Part shown: positions 51,524 to 64,000 of the stretch, one piece after another
Position numbering within the stretch: the stretch's first letter is position 1
How the letters are laid out: each line of letters opens with the position of its first letter
Assembly: GCA_025765615.1 (NCBI GenBank)
Contig: JAIVFJ010000065.1
Coordinates: 186,001 to 250,000, forward strand
DNA: 64,000 nt
From: Zopfochytrium polystomum
Taxonomy: Eukaryota > Chytridiomycota > Chytridiomycetes > Chytridiales > Chytridiaceae
Direction: 5' to 3'
Translations under genes and position numbers: made by a program
Notes under the pieces: model-generated
What the model saw: only the letters and a program-made list of their open reading frames with translations
Database searches by the model: none
Told to the model about the DNA's origin: nothing

Positions 51524-53709
51524 TTAATCACGAGGAGGTCGGACGAGTATGTATGTCCCGACAGCAGCAAGCCCCATACAACCGAGGTAAAGAATTGCCT
51601 GTAAGGTGTGGTTCTTTAAGTAAGTCGTTGCCACGCAAATAGCCGAGAAAATCGCAATCGAAACAAGTACGTACCTGAATGATACCATCTCGTGTTGGGT
51701 TCCGTTTTACAGTGGGTGCGTCTGAAGGGTCCGTCGAACTTTTAATTTTATTTTGGGAGTCAGCAGTGGTCCCCTTCTTCGGCTTGGCTGAAGATGTCGA
51801 GGCTCGTTCAAGATTGCTCTCCCCCTTTGGCTTCCGATTTCGGAGAACTCCAGAGCTAATGGACGACAGCACATGCGAGGGCTCCTTCGCGTTATTTCCA
51901 TCACTTGTCTTACTAGCAGCAATCAAGTCCTCCGCGCTCCGCAGTTTAACCTTTAATGCTGTTTTCTCAGATTCGGCGATGTTGAGTAGTCCTTCGACAA
52001 CTTCCAGCCGCGCCCTTGTTTCTACCAGGGCTGTTTTCGCTGAATTTTCCGAGGCTTGCGAGCTTTCAACTAACCCTCGAAGTTCCCGAATTTCATTACG
52101 GTACTCCGCAGTCGCTGCTTGCCGAGTCACTAAAATAGCTTCTTTAGTCGCTTCCTCTACAAGGGACAATTGTTCTGTTTTCAGGCGTGATATCTCGCGT
52201 TCTAGGCTCTCAAGGTGGTCCTTCTGTGCCTGCGTCGCAGCTGCGGTGGCTTTGAGCGTCGCGGCCTCTTTCTTCGCCTTCATTTAGTCTACTTTGATGT
52301 TTGATGGAGACTCACCTTTGTCAGCATGTCCGCGTCTCCCTCAGCTTTAAGGGCGCGAGTTTTCCAACTCTCGAGTTCTCTGGTGAGCTCCAGTCTCTGT
52401 GATTCCTTTTCGCTCAATAATCGCGTCATTTCGATTTCCAATGATTTAAAGCGGCCTTTAAGCTCCTCGCACTCATTCGCGGACCCGTTCACAGTCTCTT
52501 GTAAGCGCTTTGCTAATACGATCTGCTCGTCCAGTTTCTTTTTCGTTAAAGCTAGCTCTTCCGCGGCTCTCAACATCTGCACATTAATTGTCGAGAGCGC
52601 AGCTTCATGGGCCTTCCTCTCACTTTCGAGCTTCAACAATAAAGTTGCCTCCCCCTTGGTTTCATCCAGCTCGATACTGTCAGGCGCAGGCGATTTAGCA
52701 GGAATATGTGCCCTCTCCGGACTGTCGCCACCAGACTGAGGGGCTGCCTTCCCTAACTTGTGTGCAAACGGATCCGCGAATCCATTTGGCTTGTTCACTA
52801 TCGAGTCTAAGTCAGCCAGAGTGGACTTGATATGGTCCAATTCAACACCAGCATCGGACGCACGTCGAATCCCGTCCTATTGAGGGAGAGTCAAGGAAAG
52901 TGAGCGGTTTCGAGCAAAAGCCTACCTCGATTATGTTCAACACGCTGTCCAGGCGAGGAACCCCGTACCGCTGAGAGTCGGACCTGCAGGACTTCAGAAT
53001 TTCATCATTCAAGGGGTGGCTCCATACAATTTTTCGCGGACTGGAGACGGAGCCGGCACGTCGGAAGGATCGGCAACCTTGACCAAGCAAGCCACTTTTT
53101 GAAAAGTTCCTGTATGCGTCGACCTACGTTATGGGGCTGCCAATGAAAAAGAGCAACTTTGGTACCAGCGCTAGGGTCGTCAGTTGCAATGTCGATTCCA
53201 AAGATGAGTTCGTCCCCAGAAACAATTTCGACTGGCTCGCTCATGCTACCCTCTTCGCTCAGTCGCTTGCCGTTCACGAAAGTCCCGTTACTGGAACCAA
53301 CGTCCTTGATCCAAACCTTGCAGAAATGGTCAACGCAAGTAATTTGAGACTATGGCCGTTGGGGGGTTACCTTGCCACTATCAAGCCAAATTTCTGCATG
53401 GCTTCGGCTGAGCACTTTCGAGTCAAATATGCCGTTGTCGCGCTCAGATCCTTGTTTCGTGTTCATTTTCCGTCCAATTTTCACAAGGCCGCTGGAAATG
53501 TCCAAGACTTTCGTCATAAAAGTTCCGTTCAGGGGCTTCAAAACGAGGCTATAATCAGAAGGATCAATAATGTGGTGCAACAGCGATCGGATGACGGTGA
53601 GGTCCCCTCACACTGGCGGTGGCGGTGGTAAAGTCCTTGCGGACGCATTCTGAGTGACATTGTCTTCCATTACTGCCGGCGGTACGATTGGCGCATTGAT
53701 GAGTACCAT
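51524..53709 (-). CDS. Tail-anchored FHA-domain protein, SLMAP/Far10/HAM-4 type
   Basis: Predicted STRIPAK-complex component acting at ER or nuclear-envelope membranes. Start ATG 53709 (MVLINAPIVPPAVMEDNVTQ); a GTGAGG donor leads to LVLKPLNGTFMTKVLDISSG. The FHA domain follows, with VKIGRKMNTKQ, NGIFDSKVLSRSHAEIWLD and, in a later exon, the closing turn before VNGKRLSEEG and ELIFGIDIATDD. The central exons (about 52840-51690) form long coiled coils (ERKAHEAALSTINVQMLRAA; HLESLEREISRLKTEQLSLV). The final exon encodes a C-terminal membrane anchor (AILYLGCMGLAAVGTYILV) followed by RPPRD and the stop at 51524-51526. FHA, coiled coil and tail anchor together are diagnostic of this family. It is divergent from the HRI-like kinase with about 326 bp between starts. 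Confidence 0.82.
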
Positions 53710-54035
53710 TTAGGCAAACTCTCGTGCCTCAGTGAGCGAAGGGTATCGAGAGTGCGTCCTCGCAGCCGAGGTGCTGCTTGGTCGAGGGAAAGTTTGCGAA
53801 AGGGAAGGGTTCAGATCCTTCCACTGCATTCAACATGCTACATACACTCTTATGTTTCTCCTGAAGCTGGTGCAGATTGATGCCGAGTGGTGCTGGCCAG
53901 GCAACAGCCGCGAGGAGAGTGGACGATGGGGAGTCGCGGGCGTCGTCCGACCACAACAAACTGCCTGGTCGTCTGGGCGGAGGCTGAAATTTCTCTGGCA
54001 ATGGCGCAGTGATCTGGGTGGTCGTTCTGCTGCCA
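53710..54035. promoter_or_regulatory. Divergent promoter between FHA protein and kinase
   Basis: The 326 bp between two divergent starts; no TATA box or repeat is evident. Promoter role follows from layout only. Confidence 0.35.
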
Positions 54036-58029
<3,994 letters not shown>

Positions 58030-58505
58030 ATGCACTGTAAAAGAGCACAGAAATGGACCACTTGCAAATCCCTTGCTTGCTCCGCTCATTCCTTCCTGCC
58101 CTTCATTCTCGCCTCGCCACGCGAGTCGCAGTCGTCACCATTCGCGCCAACCGTAGCAGCGGATGGCGACAGATTGGTGGCCAGGCGACGCTCATGGAGC
58201 ATCCGTTGCGCGGCCCTCCCTCGCCCATTGAGTAACATGTCGTTGAACGTGCCCCTGCCCCACTGCGCCTCAGCCGTCCATGACTTCATTAGTACAAGTA
58301 TGAGCGTGCACCGAGGTTCGTCCTCGTTGTCACCCAGTCCGAGCGCACCAATTCCGACGCACGCCGCGGTAGGCACGAGTGTGAACGGCGCTGCGATGGC
58401 CGCAATGGAAACCGTGTGAGCCACATCTCCGCTACGTCGAGCTCCGCAGAACAGATCTGCGCGAAGAAGTTCAATCTTATCCTCAGAGACTAAATAGTGT
58501 TCAGT
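58030..58505. other. Short intergenic region
   Basis: Small open frames on both strands (plus 58030-58419, minus 58424-58086) lack recognisable domains. Likely the 3' end of the kinase transcript and promoter of the next gene. Confidence 0.4.
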
Positions 58506-59906
58506 ATGACAACTCAGATCGAGTCCGGCGCGAAAGAATATCCAGTACGCATGAGCAGGTAATTCAAGGTGCGTGGTGCAGCTGAGGCACAGCTGTCGGC
58601 GGCCTGCCTGGATTTCCTTTTGTCTTCATGACGACACCTGCCACACTGGCCACTTCGTCCACGCGGCGCGTTGCGCCGCCTCGTCCCTAGTGCTGCTGCT
58701 GCTGCGGGTGCGGCGGATGCGGGTGCGGCGGAGTTAGCTGCTACCGCAATAAACCCAGTCCGCGTCGACCTGGCCGACGACTGCGAGCTTCTAGCCGCAC
58801 TCCGCGCCTTCCCGTCCCTCTGCGCCTTGCACCACTCTCGTATGGTTTTTACGGTTCCCTCCCAAACGACCTGGTGGGGCGGGACGAGGACGATGTGCTC
58901 GCGCCCGGCCAGCACGACGACCAAGACGACGAACTGTCGCAGCCGGACCCCGATATACTGCCCCTGCCGGAGTAGCCTCACGGTTCCGTGGCCGCCGCCC
59001 CAGTGGAGTCCATCGCCGCGCTTCTGACCCTCCTCCCGGCCGCGGCAGCGCGGACGTCGTCCGTGGCTCACCTCTGCATCCAGCAGCATGTACCCACCCG
59101 CCTGGCGAAAACCTACCCACCGCATGCCGCCCTGGACAACCCCGAGCTCGTGCCTCAGGGCATCCCCGACGTCCTGAGCACCCTCGTGAGCGCCGCCGAG
59201 TTCCGCCCGCTGACGGTGCGCCTGCGGTCGCTGTACGTCGAAGGCCTTTTGACTGTGCCCACCGAGAAGTGGGATCGGACCGAAGAAGTGCAGGAGACGC
59301 TCCCGCGCGAGGTCCTTCTGGCTCTGCCAACGGCGTTTCCGAACCTGCAGCGGCTGCGCGTGTCGATTCGGAGCGCAAAACGGTACGTAATCTCTTTTTG
59401 AGACCGCATACGCTCAAGAAAAACAAACCAGGAGGCGGCCGTAGTCGCAATTCTATCACTGCCTGAGCTTTCAGAAGTGTACGGTACGATTACTGACAGC
59501 TCATTCGGGTTATTTGAAGCACTGCTGACCGCGGCCGCGACGCGGGGCAGCACAGTGAAGCCCATCGTGTGCGTTGCGGAACCGTACCGAGGATACGAGC
59601 CTGTGGCCGAAGGACACCAAAAAGAAAAAGGGGCAAGTGGAAGATCCGGGAGATGGATGGAGGTAGGCTGCGCACGTTTCCGTTTTTTTCAGGTAGACAA
59701 ACACGCTCCAACTCCAGTCTCTTGAACAAGCGCAAACCAAACTACAGTCTTTACGAGAGCCCCAGCCGTTGACGAGGCTGCGTATTGATATTGTTCGCTG
59801 GCACTCAGGGCGTGGTACACACTGGACCTGCCACGTCAACGGCACTGTTTTGGGCTTTTTGCTCAATCAATCACTCGAGGTGCAAACCGCCACATGGCGT
59901 CTGTGA
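58506..59906 (+). CDS. Leucine-rich-repeat-like protein
   Basis: Five exons: 58506-58558, 58691-58839, 59004-59386, 59432-59662 and 59718-59906. The sum is 1005 nt, 334 aa. After an Ala-rich start the sequence has LADDCELLAALRAFPSLCAL, then LESIAALLTLLPAAAA and irregular leucine-rich strand-helix units (LTVRLRSLYVEGLLTVP; FPNLQRLRVSIRSAKR; EAAVVAILSLPELSEVYGTI; LTRLRIDIVRWHSG). The pattern recalls fungal F-box/LRR proteins, but I see no convincing F-box. Function unknown. The last 13 nt overlap the start of the next gene in another frame. Confidence 0.6.
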
Positions 59907-61474
59907 CGGCGGGTTCCCTCGAAGCAGCCGCCGCGGCTGTTCGTGCGTGCTTTCCGTCAACCTCCCCATCCGCACCAACAGCAATACCGACCAGGGACAC
60001 TCCCAATTTCTCCCGCACTTCGACCGCAACTCGACCTTCAGGGCCCGAGACCGCCCCGTATCCGTACTTCTCTTCCGGAACGCTGCCTCAGCTTCTTCAG
60101 CACGTTGAAAAGGTTCAAGCCATTCTCAAAGAGAGAGGCCTGACCTATTTACTTGTGAATGCGGACCTCCCGATGGACCCCAGCTTTCCAGAACCCCCAG
60201 AGTTTTGCCTTCACACCAACTATCCGTCGCCAAGCATTCTCAGCTCCGAACCTGGATCCTTTAATGCAGAATTTGAAAAGGTCACTGAATTGCAGCGACA
60301 AGACGATCGACGTCTTCAGGCGTATGAGATGGAGCTAGATCGCTATTGGGCGAATCACTGTGCCTATGTCTACTATCGTGTTGATCAGGAGAAGGCCATG
60401 TCGATCGTGCGGCGATCTTTCTCTCCAAGTTTTCTGCATGGCCATCACGAAATCAGCACCGTTCTGGAACTGTTCTCTCGTATCATTCTGAGAGCAACCG
60501 CAGAGTTCTCCGGTTCCACCCAGAGTCAACTCGCTGTGCCAAAACCTCCCGACGATGATCCTTCTTCAGCCTGTCACGACACTGAGCATTCAACTGCAGC
60601 GGAGGCGGTGGCCAATGGTTCAGCTGAAGATGGTGAGCCTCCTGTGGACGGCAAAGCAACGGACTTAGGTTCGATGAGTGGAAGACCACCGTCAGATGGC
60701 GAGCGATATGTTGCAACTGCGAAGTTACGCCAATCGAAGTACTGGAAGCGCCTCCTTGCAATCAATCTGGCAGCTGTCGAAGATATCAGAAATTTAGTAC
60801 ATGTTTGGGCTGATTTGCACACAAAAATAATGCACTGGATTAAATATGAACCGGATCGGGATCTATTAGAGTCGTGCCTGCGAACAATGTACCGGGATAA
60901 ATGGACGTCGCTTAACATAGAGCATCCGATATTGGACACCTTTTCCGACAAAGTAATGCAGAATTGCCAGACCATCGCCACCCCTCACAAGTTCATAAAC
61001 GAAATGAAGCTTTGCGTTGCAACCTTACCTTTGGGTCAACCGAAGCCCAACATTTCAAGCAGAGAGTTGAAAACCGAGGATTCGCTACAACCGAGTAAAG
61101 GACCACCAGACCCTAATTTTGCCGCTCCAGACGAGGATACTACCGTATCAGCTGACCTTGGCGCCTTTTATCTTAACGGCAGCCGAGATCCAGCTGGCTC
61201 ATCGTTGGAAGAGGAGGTCGCCGTTTCTGGTTCAACTGCGCAAAAGTTGAAACGGCTATGGTCACAGCGAGAAGAGGGTGAGCTAGCTAAAGCGGGCCCG
61301 AAAAAGCAGTCAGGGAAAGTTGGTGCGAAGCACGTCCGAGGCCAGAAAAAAGCGCCCGCTCCTGGCTGGGGCTCTACATCAACTGTGAAGCGTAGTACTT
61401 ACAACTGCAGTGAGTGCGGAAAAACGCATCAAATGGGGCAGAAGTGCAGACTGCTAAGGCTAAAAGAGAAGTAG
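59894..61474 (+). CDS. Uncharacterised protein with C-terminal zinc knuckle
   Basis: Intronless frame of 526 aa from ATG 59894. The N-terminus is Ala/Ser/Pro-rich. The middle is helical and well formed (LQRQDDRRLQAYEMELDRYW; CAYVYYRVDQEKAMSIVRRS; AVEDIRNLVHVWADLHTKIM). The C-terminal 60 residues are strongly basic (GPKKQSGKVGAKHVRGQKK) and end in a small Cys/His cluster, CSECGKTHQMGQKC, which could bind zinc. This combination suggests a nucleic-acid-binding protein; I do not recognise the family. It is the only intronless gene in the 54-64 kb cluster. Its start overlaps the LRR-like gene's stop. Confidence 0.7.
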   Translation: MASVTAGSLEAAAAAVRACFPSTSPSAPTAIPTRDTPNFSRTSTATRPSGPETAPYPYFSSGTLPQLLQHVEKVQAILKERGLTYLLVNADLPMDPSFPEPPEFCLHTNYPSPSILSSEPGSFNAEFEKVTELQRQDDRRLQAYEMELDRYWANHCAYVYYRVDQEKAMSIVRRSFSPSFLHGHHEISTVLELFSRIILRATAEFSGSTQSQLAVPKPPDDDPSSACHDTEHSTAAEAVANGSAEDGEPPVDGKATDLGSMSGRPPSDGERYVATAKLRQSKYWKRLLAINLAAVEDIRNLVHVWADLHTKIMHWIKYEPDRDLLESCLRTMYRDKWTSLNIEHPILDTFSDKVMQNCQTIATPHKFINEMKLCVATLPLGQPKPNISSRELKTEDSLQPSKGPPDPNFAAPDEDTTVSADLGAFYLNGSRDPAGSSLEEEVAVSGSTAQKLKRLWSQREEGELAKAGPKKQSGKVGAKHVRGQKKAPAPGWGSTSTVKRSTYNCSECGKTHQMGQKCRLLRLKEK

Positions 61475-61820
61475 GAGTACAGTATGTGTATGATGCTTTC
61501 AATTGAACTTGCATGGCTTCGTAATAATATCAACCAGCATTACATCGAGTGAAGTCTGCACAATACTCTGAAGCAGCCTATGCCTGCGCAATGTATATAA
61601 GAGAGGAAATAACTAAGGTAAAGAAGAAAGGAACAGAGATCGCTTGAGCGAGCCCATCGAGGGGCCTCTGTAATGGCTGATATGCAACAAATCACGGTCG
61701 CAGCGCTTGGGCGGCCCAGCAGCGGGCCACAAAAAAATCAAAATGAAAAATCGGCCACAGAACGTCTGAAAAAGCCAGACAATTTCTCGCCACCCGCCCA
61801 AGCAGCAACCAGCCACTGCA

Positions 61821-64000
61821 ATGCTGGCCGCCTGGCTCTCGCCGACCACGTCTTCAAAGCCCCAAGTCACTCGCGACACAGTGCGCAGCTCCAACTCTCT
61901 CGGCTCCTCCGCTCGCGGGGCTGAGGAGGGTACCAACACTGGGAGAAACGCGGCGGTTGACGCACCTGCTGAGCCAACCGGTGAACACGCGAGCGCCTCC
62001 ATTCAACAGTGGATACGCAGCTCGAACACTCCGCCTTCTCCTGACGATCCTGAGAGCCTGGACGATGCAAGAGCGATGACTTCGTCGGATGACTCCTTTT
62101 CGCCCAGCATTCGACCCAATATTGGCAACTTGGATGAGCTGGAACAGGTAGAACTCACCTCGCTCTTGGCGACAAGAGCGCCTGATGCTCATAACCTTTT
62201 AGGAGCGTATTTTTTGGGCTACAAAGGCTGCGAAACTGGAAGAGCAAATGAGAAGTAGCCTTCAAGCGAAGAATGACACGTTGCGCTCGTCGAAAACCGC
62301 CAGCGGACGTCGAGCAAAAGCAAAGTCTCGTCGAACGCTAGAAAGTAAGGTTTTTCGAAGTTCATCCTGGCAACCTACTGACAAAGGCGCAAGCTTTCAA
62401 TGCTCGACTTAGAAAGCTCTCGTGTGAATCGCTTGATGTGATGGATCGCCACCGTGACGCTTCGGAGCGAGTCAGACTCAGAGATACAATTCCCACGACC
62501 TCGATCTCGGGCGGCAGAATCCTATCCTCCGAGTCGATAACCCACGAACGAGAAGGTTGGTCTTTTGTTGCCTCTTTTGTCAATCGTGGCAGTCAAACCT
62601 AAGTTATCACATCAGACGCGGTGAGTCACGTCTCGATGACCAGGAATGAAGAGGCTCTGTTCCCGCGCGTAAGTCACAGCAGCACGGACGCTTCCGGGAA
62701 CATGCAGCTTCGGATTATGGAGACCCGTCTTAGGATGCAAGAGCGAGATGCCGCAATTCTTATGGAAAAGGAGGATAAAATGAGAGCCACCATCCAACAT
62801 CTCACTACTCAATGCGAGGAGGCGGAACGAAAGGGTCGACTCCTCGTGCTCGGCCTGGCAAAGAAGATTACGGCGGCCTTATCTGCAAAGAGCATTGTTG
62901 CTCTCTCCATGGAAGAGGTCACCGAACTTTTGGAAAATGAAATGAGATTCGAAACTGAGGCGGAGACATCAAGCGCGAAGGTCGGTTGCTGAAACGCGTT
63001 CAAAAACTGAAAGCTAACGCCCTGCAGGACGGCGAGCTGGAGCGAAGCCGTCCCGAGTTGAAGGAATCGGAGGTTATGACGGACGAATGTGAACTGGGAC
63101 CATCGAAGGCCGACGAAATTCAATCGATCTTGACCACTCAAATTGAAACACTGACTGCGTCACTAAGTTCAGGAAAGAGGCAACGCGAAGACATCGAAAA
63201 TGCCTTATCGCAGACCGAAAACCGACTGCGTCGGGCATCTTTAGAGAATCGGGACTTACTTCTTCGAAACACGAACCTGCAGTCGGAGGTTAATCGACTT
63301 GCAGGCTGTTACGAAAGGGTTCTTTCAAAGCAGGTGACAGACGGACAAGCTTTGGAATGGGCCCTTTCTGAGCTCAATGCCTTCTTCACAGAGAAGGAAA
63401 CCGGCGAATGCCCCTCTGGCAACGAGCTGGGTGACAGTAATGACACAACTACCGGTGATGTCTCGACGCTGGAACATGATGGCTCGCGATCCCCATCAGC
63501 CACACAGAAGCATGAAATTGAAATTCCAATCCCCGACAGCCAAATCAACAGCTTGCACGAAAATATTAAGGCTGCGAAACGGACTTTTCGTGACTTGAAT
63601 TGCGAAAATGCGACACTTCGTGCGGAGCGACAGGAAGCAGCAGATAAAATCAAAGCAATGATGACAGAGATTAATTCGCAGTCAAGCGAGCTGGCCGCGC
63701 TGCGCTGGGATCTTGAGGAAAAGTCACTTCAGTGCCTCTCTCTGGAAAAGTCGTCAGAAGGCATCCAGCGGGAAATTGAAGAAGTTGAATCTGCGTTGCT
63801 CTTTGCAGCGACGCAATCCGGTCATCGCTTTGCAACCAACGGAGACGGTAATGGGCGACTGTCGGAGAGAGCAAGGTCATTGTTGAGCAGTATTGTAGAG
63901 GACTTGAAAACTCGAACTCGGGAGAACGTTGCTCTTTCGGAGAAACTCGTTACCGCAGAGGAGCACTTTGCTGAGGAATTGAAGAAACAGACTTGTATTA
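61821..64000 (+). CDS. Long coiled-coil protein (3' end beyond window)
   Basis: Start at ATG 61821. Exons: 61821-62147, 62203-62349, then from 62387 to about 62554 (GTTGGT donor), then about 62618-62986, and onward after a 49-nt intron with donor GTCGGT, a GCTAAC branch-like site and acceptor CTGCAG. Frames agree at each join. The first 110 residues are disordered and Ser/Asp-rich. From there the protein is almost continuous coiled coil (ERIFWATKAAKLEEQMRSSL; MQLRIMETRLRMQERDAAIL; RQREDIENALSQTENRLRRA; ELAALRWDLEEKSLQCLSLE). No motor, kinase or membrane segment appears before the edge. A cytoskeletal or spindle-pole scaffold is plausible but not shown. Confidence 0.65.

Overview
The window reads as nuclear DNA of a fungus. 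The gene set is fungal or opisthokont: a STRIPAK-type FHA protein with a tail anchor, an HRI-type eIF2-alpha kinase, COG7, a heat-shock factor, Dus2, a fungal-style laccase with a Ser/Thr-rich tail, and a homeobox protein. Genes carry short introns (about 45-90 nt) with GTNNGT-like donors. Many splice joins were checked by adding exon lengths, which come out divisible by three. A Crinkler-type domain, many CT/GA microsatellites and a chromodomain-type retroelement remnant would fit an early-diverging, possibly chytrid-like lineage. That placement is inference; no rRNA or organelle marker is present.

Layout. 1-3720 (-): Munc13/Git1-like C2-MUN protein, cut by the left edge. 3.7-9.3 kb: gene-poor, lower-GC repeat block with a long CT microsatellite, the end of a Ty3/gypsy chromovirus-like element and a putative LTR promoter with heat-shock elements, plus diverged repeat pairs. 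9.7-12.2 kb (+): alpha-arrestin with an added UIM and SH3-like end. 12.9-15.3 kb (-): Q/P-rich protein. 17.8-22.2 kb: Dus2 (-) divergent from a membrane J-protein (+), closely followed by a TIM-barrel sugar-phosphate isomerase (+). 22.4-25.7 kb (+): multicopper oxidase. 25.8-29.0 kb (-): secreted charged/Gly-rich protein with a Crinkler-like domain. 30.1-35.2 kb (-): COG7 then HSF. 36.1-37.9 kb (-): multi-pass membrane protein. 40.0-42.4 kb (+): F-box/ankyrin-like protein. 43.05-45.55 kb: a 2.5 kb terminal-inverted-repeat element without a transposase. 46.7-49.7 kb (-): homeobox protein. 51.5-53.7 kb (-): SLMAP/Far10-type FHA protein. 54.0-58.0 kb (+): HRI-like kinase. 58.5-59.9 kb (+): LRR-like protein, overlapping by 13 nt a zinc-knuckle protein of 526 aa. 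61.8 kb to the right edge (+): coiled-coil protein.

The genes do not form one pathway. Several concern stress signalling (HSF, HRI, J-protein) or trafficking (Munc13-like, COG7, arrestin). The most unusual items are the heat-shock-type promoter in the retroelement remnant, the TIR element, the arrestin-UIM-SH3 fusion and the secreted protein with a C-terminal Crinkler-like domain.
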